In this document: in pieces, positions 7,389 to 17,183 of the stretch
Position numbering within the stretch: position 1 is the stretch's first letter
How the letters are laid out: each line of letters opens with the position of its first letter
Origin: Sphingobium sp. OAS761
GTDB lineage: Bacteria > Pseudomonadota > Alphaproteobacteria > Sphingomonadales > Sphingomonadaceae
DNA length: 64,000 bases
Direction of reading: 5' to 3'
Assembly: GCF_024168485.1 (NCBI RefSeq)
Contig: NZ_JALJVY010000008.1
Coordinates: 62,001 to 126,000, forward strand
Notes under the pieces: model-generated
Database searches by the model: none
Seen by the model: only the letters and a program-made list of their open reading frames with translations
What the model was told of the DNA's origin: nothing
Position numbers and translations under genes: made by a program

Positions 7389-8558
7389 ATGCGTGTCCTG
7401 ACGTTCCTGCACAGCTTCGGTCCTGGCGGCGTGGAGCGCGTCGCTTTGCGGCTGATCGCGCGCTGGCGCGAACAGGGGATCGACGCGCCGCTGCTCATGG
7501 GACGCGCCGCCGGACCGCTGGCCGCCGATTTGCCCGAAGGCTTCGTCTATGACGTCCCGCATCAGCCGCCATGGGGCACGGCCTGGTGGGAAACATTGTG
7601 GATGGTCATGCGACTTCCGCGCGAGATCCGCCGGACGCGGCCCGACCTCCTCTTCTGCGCGGGCAACACCTATGTGGTGGTCGCGGTGGCGATGAAGCTG
7701 CTGCTGGGGCGCGCCTGTCCACCGGTGGTGGCGAAGATCAGCAACGACCTTCGCCGGGCCGATCTGCCCTGGCCGGCGCGGGTCGCCTATCATCTCTGGC
7801 TGCGGGTGCAGGCGCCTTTTCTGGATCATGTCGTCGTGATGACCCGCGCGGCGGCCGACGATGTCGCGGCATTCATGGGACGCGGTGGGATGGACATAAG
7901 GGTGGTAGCCAACCCGGTGCTGCCCGATGCGCTGATCGACATGATCGGAAAGACCGGTTCGACAGCGCGAAGGGATGGCGGCGGCCGGCATTTCCTCTTT
8001 GTCGGGCGGATGGAGCGGCAGAAGAATCTGCCCTTGCTGCTGCGCGCCTTCGCCGCCGGTTCGGCGCCTGCCGACCGGCTGACACTGGTCGGCGACGGTC
8101 GCCACCGGGCCGGTGCGGAACGGCTCGCCGCTCGCCTCGGCATTGCCGACCGGATCGCCTTTTCAGGCCATGTCACCGATCCGATCGCGCATATGGCGCG
8201 GCACGACGCGCTGTTGCTGTCGTCCGATTATGAAGGCCTGCCCGGCGTCGTGATCGAGGCGATCGCCAGCGGCCTTCCCGTCATCGCGACCGATTGCACC
8301 GGCTGCATGGCGGAATTGCTGGGCCACGGGCGCTTCGGGATGCTGGTGCCGCGCCGGAACGTCGCGGCGATGGCTGCCGCCATTGCCGGCCATCGGCGCC
8401 GCGCTGCCGATGCGGATGCGATCCGCGAACATGTCAGCGCCCATAGTTTCGCGCGCGCCGCGGCCGATTATGCGCGCCTGTTCCGGCGCGTTGCGGACGG
8501 ACGGAGACCGGCCGCCGCCGCCGGACCCTCGGCCCGGTCGGCGACGCGGTGTTCCTGA
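7389..8558 (+). CDS. glycosyltransferase family 4 (GT-B fold)
   Basis: A 389-residue GT4 enzyme that begins MRVLTFLHSFGPGGVERVAL, the typical glycine-rich N-terminal strand-loop of WaaG/PimB-like transferases. The donor site shows FVGRMERQKNLPLLLRAF and E282-x7-E290 (EGLPGVVIE) followed by ASGLPVIATDC. The last 25 residues are Arg/Ala/Pro-rich and probably disordered. It lies 10 bases after the deacetylase and ends the operon. Its TGA stop abuts the leuA stop on the other strand. Together with the first glycosyltransferase it would add two sugars to one acceptor; this is inference. Confidence 0.85.
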   Translation: MRVLTFLHSFGPGGVERVALRLIARWREQGIDAPLLMGRAAGPLAADLPEGFVYDVPHQPPWGTAWWETLWMVMRLPREIRRTRPDLLFCAGNTYVVVAVAMKLLLGRACPPVVAKISNDLRRADLPWPARVAYHLWLRVQAPFLDHVVVMTRAAADDVAAFMGRGGMDIRVVANPVLPDALIDMIGKTGSTARRDGGGRHFLFVGRMERQKNLPLLLRAFAAGSAPADRLTLVGDGRHRAGAERLAARLGIADRIAFSGHVTDPIAHMARHDALLLSSDYEGLPGVVIEAIASGLPVIATDCTGCMAELLGHGRFGMLVPRRNVAAMAAAIAGHRRRAADADAIREHVSAHSFARAAADYARLFRRVADGRRPAAAAGPSARSATRCS

Positions 8559-10232
8559 TCAGCGGACGGCGGTGATCGCATTGGCGGCCGACAGCACGGC
8601 CTTGACCGAAGCCGTCGCCACGTCGCTGTCCATGCCGATCCCGAAGACGATCCGGCCATCGGGCGTGCGGCATTCGACATAGGCGGCGGCATTGACGTCC
8701 GTGCCCGCGCCGATGGCATGCTCGCTATAGTCGGCGATTTCCAGATCGATGCCGAGCTCGCCACGAATCGCCGCCAGCACCGACGAGATGAGGCCGTTGC
8801 CGCGCCCGGAAATGGATCGCTCGCCGCCCTTGTGCGCGATCTTGCCGGTGAAGATCCGGTCGCCTGCGCTGCCGCCTTCATGATAATCGATCAGGCTGTA
8901 GGCCTGGTCGCCCGCCAGACAGTAATGATCCTCGAACGCCGTCCAGATGTCGGCGGCATTGAGTTCGCGGCTCGTGCTGTCGGCCAGCGCCTGCACCACC
9001 TTCGAGAAATCCGCCTGCATCCGCTTGGGCAGTTTCAGCCCCTTGTCCTGTTGCAGGACCCACGCGACGCCGCCCTTGCCGGACTGCGAATTGACCCGGA
9101 TGACCGCCTCGTAATCGCGGCCGAGATCCTTGGGGTCGATGGGCAGATAAGGCACGTCCCAGATCAGGTCGTTGCGCGCATCCTGTGCGGCAAACCCCTT
9201 CTTGATTGCGTCCTGATGACTGCCGGAAAAGGCCGTGAACACCAGTTCGCCCGCATAGGGATGGCGCGGGTGCACGGGCAGCTGGTTGCAATATTCGACC
9301 GTCTGGATGACGTCGTCGATGTCCGAAAAATCGAGGGCGGGGTTGATACCCTGGGTGTACATGTTGAGCGCGACGGTCACGATGTCGCAATTGCCGGTCC
9401 GCTCGCCGTTGCCGAACAGGCAGCCCTCTACCCGGTCCGCGCCCGCCATCAGGCCCAATTCGGCCGCCGCCACCCCGGTGCCCCGGTCATTATGCGGGTG
9501 CAGCGAAATGACCACGCTGTCGCGCTTGCTGATGTGGCGGCACATCCATTCGATCTGGTCGGCATAGATGTTCGGCGTCGCCGCCTCGACCGTCGCGGGC
9601 AGGTTGAGGATCAGCGGCCTTTCGGGCGTCGGCTGCAATATGTCCATCACCGCCTCGCAGCATTCGAGGCTGAAATCCAGTTCCGCCGTGGAGAAGGTTT
9701 CCGGGCTATATTCGAAATGCCATTCGGTATCGGGCATGGCGGCGGCATGATCGCGCAACAGCTTGGCGGCGTTGATCGCGATTTCCTTGATCTCCGGGCG
9801 TGCCATGCCGAACACGATGCGACGCCATGCCGGCGACACCGCGTTATAGACATGGACGATCGCCTGCTTGGCGCCACGCAGGCTTTCGAAGGTGGTGGCG
9901 ATCAGGTCGGCCCGCGCTTGCGTGAGGACCTGCGGCATCACATCGTCGGGGATGCGGCCGGACTGGACCAGGCCGCTGATGAAGTCGAACTCGGTCGCGC
10001 CTGCCGACGGGAACCCGACCTCGATCTCCTTGACGCCGACTTTCACCAGCAGGTCGAAGAAGCGGCTCTTTTTTTCGGCGTTCATAGGATCGACCAGCGC
10101 CTGGTTGCCGTCACGCAGGTCGGTGGACAGCCAGCGTGGCGGTGCTGTGATGACACGGCTGGGCCATTGGCGGTCCTTCAGGTCGACCTGAGGGAAAGGG
10201 CGGTATTTCTGAGAGGGATCGGTCAGCATCAT
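8559..10232 (-). CDS. leuA: 2-isopropylmalate synthase
   Basis: Catalyses condensation of acetyl-CoA with 2-oxoisovalerate, the first committed step of leucine synthesis. At 557 residues it is the long (LeuA type 2) form. The metal site and catalytic arginine are in [12 protein letters not shown] (Asp38, Arg40, Asp41), the HxH ligands in [11 protein letters not shown], and the GNGERTGN glycine-rich motif follows. The C-terminal 120 residues form the leucine-binding regulatory domain (allosteric feedback). Two adjacent ATGs (10232, 10229) are possible starts; AGGAAG lies about 14 bases upstream, rather far. A leucine-codon leader peptide precedes the gene (10356-10403), so transcription attenuation is likely as well. 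Confidence 0.95.
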   Translation of the reverse strand: MMLTDPSQKYRPFPQVDLKDRQWPSRVITAPPRWLSTDLRDGNQALVDPMNAEKKSRFFDLLVKVGVKEIEVGFPSAGATEFDFISGLVQSGRIPDDVMPQVLTQARADLIATTFESLRGAKQAIVHVYNAVSPAWRRIVFGMARPEIKEIAINAAKLLRDHAAAMPDTEWHFEYSPETFSTAELDFSLECCEAVMDILQPTPERPLILNLPATVEAATPNIYADQIEWMCRHISKRDSVVISLHPHNDRGTGVAAAELGLMAGADRVEGCLFGNGERTGNCDIVTVALNMYTQGINPALDFSDIDDVIQTVEYCNQLPVHPRHPYAGELVFTAFSGSHQDAIKKGFAAQDARNDLIWDVPYLPIDPKDLGRDYEAVIRVNSQSGKGGVAWVLQQDKGLKLPKRMQADFSKVVQALADSTSRELNAADIWTAFEDHYCLAGDQAYSLIDYHEGGSAGDRIFTGKIAHKGGERSISGRGNGLISSVLAAIRGELGIDLEIADYSEHAIGAGTDVNAAAYVECRTPDGRIVFGIGMDSDVATASVKAVLSAANAITAVR

Positions 10233-10300
10233 GGGATCAAACTGCTTCCTGCGACGGGGCGCGTCCACGCTCCCGGTAGAATGACTTGACTGTGATGAAT

Positions 10301-10366
10301 GCCCTTAGGCGAACAAGACGCTGCCCTTAGCCGGAAGGCAGCCCAAAAGCCACGCCTAAGGGCGTG
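10301..10366 (-). promoter_or_regulatory. leuA attenuator-like RNA with alternative pairings
   Basis: Three related segments lie between the leader peptide and leuA. Segment A (10353-10363) reads GCCCTTAGGCG in the RNA direction and overlaps the leader stop codon; it sits in a small hairpin (10351-10366, 6-bp stem, loop CTTA). Segment B (10320-10342) forms its own 6-bp hairpin and contains CTAAGGGC. Segment C (10301-10311) reads CGCCTAAGGGC, an exact 11-base complement of A. A can therefore pair with itself, with B or with C. No U-run follows C, so a standard intrinsic terminator is not obvious. Confidence 0.6.
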
Positions 10367-10403
10367 TAAGTCGTAGCAGGAGAAGAAACGCGCGGCTCTG
10401 CAT
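10356..10403 (-). CDS. leuL: leucine leader peptide of leuA
   Basis: A 15-codon frame translating to MQSRAFLLLLRLTRP and ending in TAG. Five of fifteen codons are leucine, four in a row (CTT CTC CTG CTA) and one after an Arg codon, including rare CTA in a high-GC genome. GGAAG lies about 7 bases before the ATG. The stop codon lies inside pairing segment A of the RNA structure that follows, the arrangement of ribosome-mediated attenuation known for amino acid biosynthetic operons. leuA begins about 125 bases downstream. Stalling at scarce charged tRNA-Leu would free segment A. The gene is too short for routine gene finders. Confidence 0.75.
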   Translation of the reverse strand: MQSRAFLLLLRLTRP

Positions 10404-10439
10404 GATGCCGCTTCCATAGACGCAGGCCCAGGCGCGCGT

Positions 10440-10457
10440 AAAGCCATTTCTGGCTTT
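10440..10457. other. perfect hairpin in the leuA 5' region
   Basis: AAAGCCA TTTC TGGCTTT is a perfect 7-bp inverted repeat with a 4-base loop, lying 37 bases before the leuA leader start. It could be part of the leuA promoter region, an operator or an RNA structure. There is no adjacent T-run in either direction that would make it a convincing terminator. Confidence 0.3.
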
Positions 10458-10535
10458 CATCTGCCCTGACGGAGCAGGTGGCTCAGGAAAGACCGCCGTC
10501 GTCATGGCGGATCGGGTGTCCCGGACGAACCCGCT

Positions 10536-10557
10536 CCCGGTCGCGTCAACGACCGGG
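10536..10557 (-). terminator. possible hairpin downstream of the YceI gene
   Basis: CCCGGTCG and CGACCGGG form a perfect 8-bp GC-rich stem with a 6-base loop about 90 bases downstream of the YceI stop codon. No T-run follows on the minus strand, so it could be a weak terminator or a 3' stabilising hairpin. The remaining sequence between 10404 and 10643 shows no other gene. Confidence 0.3.
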
Positions 10558-10643
10558 ACTGGACATGAGCGGGCGCCGCATCCGCCGGCACGAACGCCGC
10601 CATGCCCGCAAGCCGGGACGTGCGCGCCGGGGTAGCGGATCGC

Positions 10644-11270
10644 CTATTGCTTCTGGAACCCGGCGATGATCTTGAGTTCGATCACGTCGCCAACCATGGG
10701 CACGCCATAGCTCATGTTGAAGTCGCTCCGCTTGATAGATCCCGTCGCGACGAAACCGACATTCTCCTTGCCGCCCATCATGGCGGGCGTGGTGCCGGCA
10801 CCATAAAGCTCGGCGTCGAGCGTCACCGGCTTTGTCACACCCTTGATGGTCAGATTTCCGCTGATTTCGGCGCCGGTCGGCCCGTCGGGCTTGACGCTGG
10901 TCGATTCGAAGGTCGCGGTCGGAAACTTCTCCGCGTCGAAGAAATCGGCCTTCATCAGATGCTCGTCCAGCTTGGCAACGCCGGTGCGCAGGTTGGCGAT
11001 CTTGAATTCGACCGACACCTTCGACGCTGCCGGATTGGCCTTGTCGAGGACCAGCGTGCCGGTCGGTTCGGCGATGGTGCCCATATTGTTGGTGAAACCC
11101 ATATGATCCCAGGCGAACACGACCTGGGTATGGCCGCCGTCAATGCCGTAGGTGCCGCCTGTCACCTTGGCCGCGTCCTTCGTGCCGGGGGGAGACGGCA
11201 TCTGGGCGACAAGGGCGGAGCCGCCGGCCAAAGCGGCGAGGGCGGCGGCGGAAATCAGGAATGTGCGCAT
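10644..11270 (-). CDS. YceI family periplasmic protein
   Basis: A 208-residue lipocalin-like YceI protein. It has a clear signal peptide (MRTFLISAAALAALAGGSALVAQ), then the family pattern: GTYGIDGGHTQVVFAWDHMGF at the start of the barrel, LRTGVAKLDEHLMKADFFDAEKFP in the middle and GNLTIKGVTKPVTLDAEL in the second half. YceI proteins bind long isoprenoid or lipid tails in a closed barrel; several respond to high pH or osmotic stress. It stands alone between ilvC and the leuA leader and is transcribed the same way. Whether it is linked to branched-chain amino acid synthesis is unknown and not expected. Confidence 0.9.
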   Translation of the reverse strand: MRTFLISAAALAALAGGSALVAQMPSPPGTKDAAKVTGGTYGIDGGHTQVVFAWDHMGFTNNMGTIAEPTGTLVLDKANPAASKVSVEFKIANLRTGVAKLDEHLMKADFFDAEKFPTATFESTSVKPDGPTGAEISGNLTIKGVTKPVTLDAELYGAGTTPAMMGGKENVGFVATGSIKRSDFNMSYGVPMVGDVIELKIIAGFQKQ

Positions 11271-11399
11271 GACTCTAGACTCTCCCGGAAACGGTCAAGG
11301 GGCGCCGCTACAATAGCGACGCCCCCGCCAAGCGCCAGAGCCGTGGCAAGAAACGGATCGTTCCCGATCCGTCACTTCACGGCGAAATATCCCGTGCGA

Positions 11400-12479
<1,080 letters not shown>

Positions 12480-12995
12480 TCAAACGGCTTCTTTTCCGCG
12501 CATCAGCCCGACGACGCCGGTGCGGCCGACCTCGATCAGGCCGATCTGGCGCATCAGGCCGACGAAATTGTCGATCTTCTCGGTCGTGCCGGTGATTTCG
12601 AAAATGAAGCTTTCGATGGTGGTATCGACGACCTTGGCCCGGAACACATCGGCCAGACGCAATGCCTCGATCCGGTCCTCGCCCACGCCCGCGACCTTCA
12701 CCAGCGCCAGCTCGCGTTCCACGAACGGTCCGGCCTCGGTCAGATCGGTCACCTTGTGCACCGGCACCAGCCGTTCGAGCTGGGCGATGATCTGGTCCAC
12801 CACCTTGGGCGGGCCGCTGGTCACGATGGTGATGCGGCTGATCGCATGATCGGCGGTGATGTCGGCCACCGTCAGGCTGTCGATATTATAGCCGCGCGCG
12901 GTGAACAGCCCGGCGATGCGCGCCAATATGCCCGCCTCGTTCGAAACGGTCAGCGACAGGACGTGCCGCTGGCTCAATTCTTCCTGGATATGCAT
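12480..12995 (-). CDS. ilvN: acetolactate synthase small (regulatory) subunit
   Basis: A 171-residue regulatory subunit of acetohydroxy acid synthase. It starts with an ACT domain (HVLSLTVSNEAGILARIAGLFTARGYNID) that binds valine for feedback inhibition and has the conserved C-terminal ACT-like half ending in GLIEVGRTGVVGLMRG. The length matches the IlvH type. Its ATG overlaps the stop codon of the upstream unknown gene by one base (TAATG), so expression is coupled to it. It partners the IlvB catalytic subunit encoded 361 bases upstream. Confidence 0.96.
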   Translation of the reverse strand: MHIQEELSQRHVLSLTVSNEAGILARIAGLFTARGYNIDSLTVADITADHAISRITIVTSGPPKVVDQIIAQLERLVPVHKVTDLTEAGPFVERELALVKVAGVGEDRIEALRLADVFRAKVVDTTIESFIFEITGTTEKIDNFVGLMRQIGLIEVGRTGVVGLMRGKEAV

Positions 12996-13342
12996 TATTT
13001 GCTCGTCCCGTTTTCGTCCGGTGCCTTGTCGTGGCGCTCCGAGATCATTGCGCCGAAGGCATAGTGCCAGCCGCCGTCCTGCCGATGGGCCACGCGGACC
13101 GGGAAACCGGCAACCGCGTCAAACATGCGGGTCATATGTTCGCCGACATAACGGGGGCTGACCAGCAAGGTGCCGATATGCCGCTCGTTATACTCGAAGC
13201 CGTGATCCAGATGCACTTCCCAGTCCTCATTGTCCGGATCGGCATGGTCGACCGTCCATCCCGTCAGTTCCGCGGACCCCGCGGATCGCTCGAAATCCCA
13301 CGGCTCGCTCACATGGATGCGCAGTTTGAGATGCCCTGTCAC
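12995..13342 (-). CDS. unknown 115-residue protein inside the ilvB-ilvN operon
   Basis: An uncharacterised small protein between ilvB and ilvN. The GTG start (VTGHLKLRIHVSEPWDFERS) is chosen because it follows the ilvB stop by 14 bases and has AGGGA about 10 bases upstream; the longer open frame reaches far back into ilvB. The protein is acidic and aromatic in the first half (WDFE, WTVDHADPDNEDWEVH), has YNERHIGTLLVSPRYVGEHM in the middle and a hydrophilic tail. No signal peptide, membrane span or family motif is recognised. Its TAA overlaps the ilvN start (TAATG). It may be a conserved companion of this operon in sphingomonads. Confidence 0.75.
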   Translation of the reverse strand: MTGHLKLRIHVSEPWDFERSAGSAELTGWTVDHADPDNEDWEVHLDHGFEYNERHIGTLLVSPRYVGEHMTRMFDAVAGFPVRVAHRQDGGWHYAFGAMISERHDKAPDENGTSK

Positions 13343-13356
13343 TGGCCGCCAGTCCC

Positions 13357-15108
13357 TTACACCAGCGCCTTGGCTTCGTCCGACATGACGCCCGCGATCT
13401 GCTTGGGGTCCAGCAGCATGTCGGTATGCGACGCGCCGGACGGGATCATCGGGAAGCAATTGGACAGCTTGGCGACGCGGCAATCGACGATCACCGGGCC
13501 GGGCGTGTCGATCATCTCTCGCAGGCCCGCTTCCAGTTCATCCGGCCGTTCGATGCGGATGCCAGCCCAGCCATAGGCTTCGCCCAGCTTCACGAAGTCG
13601 GGAAGGCTGTCGGAATAGCTGTTGGAATAGCGGCTTTCATAGGTCAGTTCCTGCCATTGGCGGACCATGCCCATATATTCATTGTTCAGGATCAGGATCT
13701 TGACGGGCAGGCGATATTGCGTCGCCGTGCCCATTTCCTGGATGTTCATCTGGATCGACGCGTCACCCGCGATACAGACGGTCAGGCTGTCGGGATTGCC
13801 CATCTGCGCGCCGATGGCCGCGGGGAAGCCGTAACCCATGGTGCCAAGACCGCCGGAGGTCAGCCATTTGTTCGGCGCCTCGAATCCGAAATGCTGGGCC
13901 GCCCACATCTGGTGCTGGCCGACCTCGGTCGTGATGATCACGTCCTTGCCGGAGGCGGCGCACGCCTTGTAGAGGTCGGCGATCGCGCGCTGCGGCATAA
14001 TGTCCTTGCCGTCCTCGGCATAGTCCAGGCTCCTCACGGCGCGCCAGCCCTCGATCCGCGCCCACCATTCGCCCAGCGCGCTCGCCCGGTGGCCGCGCTG
14101 CTTCCACAGCGCGATCATGTCATCCAGCGCGCTGGCGACATCGGCGACGATGGGCAGGTCGACGTCGACTGTCTTGTTGATGCTGCTGCGGTCGATGTCG
14201 ATATGGATCTTGCGGGCATTGGGCGCAAAGGCGTCGAGCCGGCCGGTGACCCGGTCGTCGAAGCGCGCACCGATGCACAGGATCAGATCCGCCTGGTTCA
14301 TCGCCCAGTTGGCTTCGTAGGTGCCGTGCATCCCCAGCATCCCCAGCCACTGGTCGGACGATGCGGGGAAGGCGCCCAGGCCCATCAGCGTCGACGTCAC
14401 CGGCGCGCCGGTCAGCGCCGCCAGTTCACGCAGCAGCGCCGATCCCCGCGGCCCGGAATTGATCACGCCGCCGCCGGTATAGAGGATCGGCCGCTCCGCC
14501 GCCGCCAGCATCTCGACCGCGCTGTCGATCGCCGCCGCGTCCGCCTTGGTCTGCGGACGATAGCTCGGATGAACCTTCAGTTCCGGCTTGCGATAGGGCG
14601 CCGTTGCGATCTGGACGTTCTTGGGGATGTCGACGACGACCGGGCCGGGGCGGCCGGTCGTGGCGATATGGAACGCCTCGTGCACGACCTCGGCCAGCTT
14701 GCCGGGCGTCTTCACCAGATAATTATGCTTGGAGCAATGGCGCGTGATGCCGACCGTGTCGGCTTCCTGAAAGGCGTCCGTGCCGATCAATTGCGTGGGA
14801 ACCTGCCCGGTGATGACGACCATCGGGATGGAATCCATCAGCGCGTCGGTGATGCCGGTGACCGCGTTGGTTGCGCCCGGGCCGGATGTGACGAGCACGA
14901 CGCCGGGCCTGCCGGTCGATCGGGCATAGCCCTCCGCCATGTGGGTCGCACCCTGTTCGTGGCGGACGAGCACATGCTTGATCGTGGGGTGATTGTAGAG
15001 CGCGTCATAGATCGGCAGCACCGCGCCGCCCGGATAACCGAACACGACTTCGACGCCCAGATCGACCAGGCATTCGACCAATATGTCGGCGCCGCTCTTT
15101 TCGGCCAC
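13357..15108 (-). CDS. ilvB: acetolactate synthase large (catalytic) subunit
   Basis: The thiamine diphosphate and FAD dependent enzyme that starts valine, leucine and isoleucine synthesis, 583 residues. Key parts are the N-terminal VVFGYPGGAVLPIYDAL, the catalytic Glu in LVRHEQGATHMAEGYAR, and the C-terminal ThDP/Mg motif GDASIQMNIQEM ending at ILNNEYMGMV. The GTG start is chosen because a strong AAGGAGGA lies 6 bases before it; the longer frame upstream has no ribosome site. It heads the operon ilvB, unknown gene, ilvN, ilvC. The 97-base gap to miaA contains TTGACG boxes but no leader peptide rich in Val, Leu or Ile codons. Confidence 0.96.
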   Translation of the reverse strand: MAEKSGADILVECLVDLGVEVVFGYPGGAVLPIYDALYNHPTIKHVLVRHEQGATHMAEGYARSTGRPGVVLVTSGPGATNAVTGITDALMDSIPMVVITGQVPTQLIGTDAFQEADTVGITRHCSKHNYLVKTPGKLAEVVHEAFHIATTGRPGPVVVDIPKNVQIATAPYRKPELKVHPSYRPQTKADAAAIDSAVEMLAAAERPILYTGGGVINSGPRGSALLRELAALTGAPVTSTLMGLGAFPASSDQWLGMLGMHGTYEANWAMNQADLILCIGARFDDRVTGRLDAFAPNARKIHIDIDRSSINKTVDVDLPIVADVASALDDMIALWKQRGHRASALGEWWARIEGWRAVRSLDYAEDGKDIMPQRAIADLYKACAASGKDVIITTEVGQHQMWAAQHFGFEAPNKWLTSGGLGTMGYGFPAAIGAQMGNPDSLTVCIAGDASIQMNIQEMGTATQYRLPVKILILNNEYMGMVRQWQELTYESRYSNSYSDSLPDFVKLGEAYGWAGIRIERPDELEAGLREMIDTPGPVIVDCRVAKLSNCFPMIPSGASHTDMLLDPKQIAGVMSDEAKALV

Positions 15109-15205
15109 GATGTTCCTCCTTGTGTGCAAGCGACGCCCTTTGCGCCACCTCACCCGATATGGCAAGGTGGACGCCACTAATGGACATAAAATGGCTCGTC
15201 AACCG

Positions 15206-16156
15206 TCAATACAGTAATTTTATTACGAGTTCGTTGGCCAATTTATCATCTATTTGTCGAAATTCCCTCGGCCAATGGCCCGGCGGTTGACGGGAGAACC
15301 AGGTATATTGCCGCTTGGCATAGCGACGCGTGGCGATCCGGCCGCGTTCCCGGCTCTGTTCCAGCGTCATATCGCCGGCCAGAAACGCCGCGATCTCCGG
15401 CACGCCGATCGCCCGCATTGCCGGCAGCGCCGGGTCGAGCCCGCGGGCGAGCAGCGCCTCCACTTCCGCCAGCGCGCCGCCTTCCAGCATTCCGTCGAAA
15501 CGCCGGTCGCACCGTGCGATCAGCCAGTCGCGCGGCGGCAACAAGAGGATCGGCGACAGGTCGATCCGGTCGCCGATCCCGCCCTGCCGGTGCCGTTGCC
15601 AATCGCTCAGCGTGCGGCCGGTAGACCGGATGACTTCCAGCGCGCGCGCCACACGCGTCGTGTCGGCCGGGGCGAGCCGGGTTGCCGCCTCGGGATCTTC
15701 GCGGCCCAGCGCGTCGTGCGCCTGCGTCACCGGCATGGCGCGCACCTCGGCACGGATGTCGGGATCGATGTCCGGCACGGGGGCGATGCCGTCCAGCAGG
15801 GTGCGCAGGTACAGGCCCGTTCCGCCGACCAGCACCGGCAGCCGCCCGGCCGCGTGGGCCGCGTCTATTTCCGCGCGCGCATCGGCGGCCCAGCGCACCG
15901 CCGTGCAGGCCTGTGCGCCGTCGATATGGCCGAACAGCCGGTGCGGCACGCCGGCCATCTCGTCTGCGGTGGGCCGGGCGGACAGGATGGAAATGTCCGC
16001 ATAGACCTGGCTCGCATCGGCATTGATGACCGTACCGCCTGCCGCCTGGGCGACGCGGACGGCAAGGGCGCTCTTGCCGCTCGCGGTCGGCCCGGCAATA
16101 AGCGCGACGGGCGCGCGGGATTCGCCGCCGGCGGTTTGTGGTTCTGGAGTAAGCAT
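15206..16156 (-). CDS. miaA: tRNA dimethylallyltransferase
   Basis: Transfers a dimethylallyl group to A37 of tRNAs that read codons beginning with U. The 316-residue protein has the P-loop GPTASGKS (residues 22-29), the DASQVYADI motif (Asp acts as base), the [15 protein letters not shown] motif and the C-terminal [14 protein letters not shown] motif. The ATG start at 16156 shares two bases with the serB ATG on the opposite strand (CATG). AAGG lies about 12 bases upstream, inside serB. No in-frame alternative start lies nearby, so the overlap of the two divergent genes looks real. Confidence 0.92.
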   Translation of the reverse strand: MLTPEPQTAGGESRAPVALIAGPTASGKSALAVRVAQAAGGTVINADASQVYADISILSARPTADEMAGVPHRLFGHIDGAQACTAVRWAADARAEIDAAHAAGRLPVLVGGTGLYLRTLLDGIAPVPDIDPDIRAEVRAMPVTQAHDALGREDPEAATRLAPADTTRVARALEVIRSTGRTLSDWQRHRQGGIGDRIDLSPILLLPPRDWLIARCDRRFDGMLEGGALAEVEALLARGLDPALPAMRAIGVPEIAAFLAGDMTLEQSRERGRIATRRYAKRQYTWFSRQPPGHWPREFRQIDDKLANELVIKLLY

Positions 16157-17030
16157 GTTCGTCGCGACCTTAGTGGCTAGTGGCTCGATGGGGCAGGGGG
16201 ATATTGCCGAAGCGGCCGATCGTCTGCGAGATGCCGGCTGCGGTCCCAGCGACGCATCCTGGCTCGACCTTAACAAGGCGTCGGATCTTTTCTTTTCCGC
16301 CGACCCGGTTGCTGCCCGCGCGGCGCTGAACGGTCTGGGGCAGGGGATCGACATCATCGTGCAGGCGACGCGAACCCGCCTGAAGAAGCTGCTGATCGCC
16401 GACATGGATTCGACCATGATCACCGTGGAGTGCATCGACGAACTGGCCGACTATGCCGGCATCAAGCCGCAGATCGCCGAGATTACGGAACGGGCCATGC
16501 GCGGCGAACTCGACTTTGCCGGCGCCCTGCACGAACGCGTCGCCTTGTTGCGGGGGCTGGAGGACAGCGCCATCGACCGCTGCCGGGTCGAACGCGTGAC
16601 GATCATGCCGGGCGCGAAGGCGCTGGTCCGCACGATGAAGGCGCGCGGCGCGCGTGCATTGCTGGTGTCGGGCGGCTTCACCCGTTTCACGGGGCCGGTG
16701 GCGCAGGAGATCGGCTTCGACGATGCGGTGGCCAATGTGCTGGACATTGCCGACGGTGCGCTTCTCGGCACCGTGGCCACGCCGATCGTCGATGCCGCGC
16801 GCAAACGGGCAGAGCTGGAAGCGGCGATCGCTGGCGGGATCGACCGTGCCCTTACCCTGGCGGTGGGGGACGGCGCCAACGATATTCCGATGATCGAGGG
16901 GGCGGGGCTGGGCGTCGCCTATCATGCCAAGCCCAGGACCCGCGCGGCGGCAGCGGCCGACATCGTCCATGGCGACCTGTCCGTGCTTCTCTACGCCCAG
17001 GGTATAGCGGCTTCGGACTGGGCCGCCTAA
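16155..17030 (+). CDS. serB: phosphoserine phosphatase
   Basis: Last step of serine synthesis from phosphoserine. The 291-residue protein has an N-terminal ACT-like region of about 75 residues and then a haloacid dehalogenase domain: motif [10 protein letters not shown] (Asp83 nucleophile, Asp85), motif II LLVSGGF, and motif III-IV around [16 protein letters not shown] lies about 6 bases before the ATG at 16155. The start codon overlaps the miaA start on the other strand, so each promoter must lie inside the other gene. It ends with GIAASDWAA about 150 bases before a lipoprotein gene. Confidence 0.92.
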   Translation: MFVATLVASGSMGQGDIAEAADRLRDAGCGPSDASWLDLNKASDLFFSADPVAARAALNGLGQGIDIIVQATRTRLKKLLIADMDSTMITVECIDELADYAGIKPQIAEITERAMRGELDFAGALHERVALLRGLEDSAIDRCRVERVTIMPGAKALVRTMKARGARALLVSGGFTRFTGPVAQEIGFDDAVANVLDIADGALLGTVATPIVDAARKRAELEAAIAGGIDRALTLAVGDGANDIPMIEGAGLGVAYHAKPRTRAAAAADIVHGDLSVLLYAQGIAASDWAA

Positions 17031-17183
17031 CGGTTCGGCGCCGCCAGGCCACGGCTGGCCGTCATTGCGATCAGGTAATGGATTGAATCGGCACCTTGGG
17101 CGTTTGGATCGAACCGCACGCGTCGCGGTGAGAGGTCTAACGGCGCATGGCGATTGTCCGCCCACCGCGTCCAGGGAGAAGGT

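Noticed and set aside
13426-15180. A 584-codon plus-strand frame opposite ilvB
   Set aside because: Arg/Asp/Gln-rich shadow; ilvB has complete ThDP motifs in the opposite strand.
15005-15202. A possible leader peptide of ilvB
   Set aside because: The frame contains a few Ile/Val/Leu codons but no cluster, and it has no stop before ilvB, so it cannot act as a standard attenuator leader.
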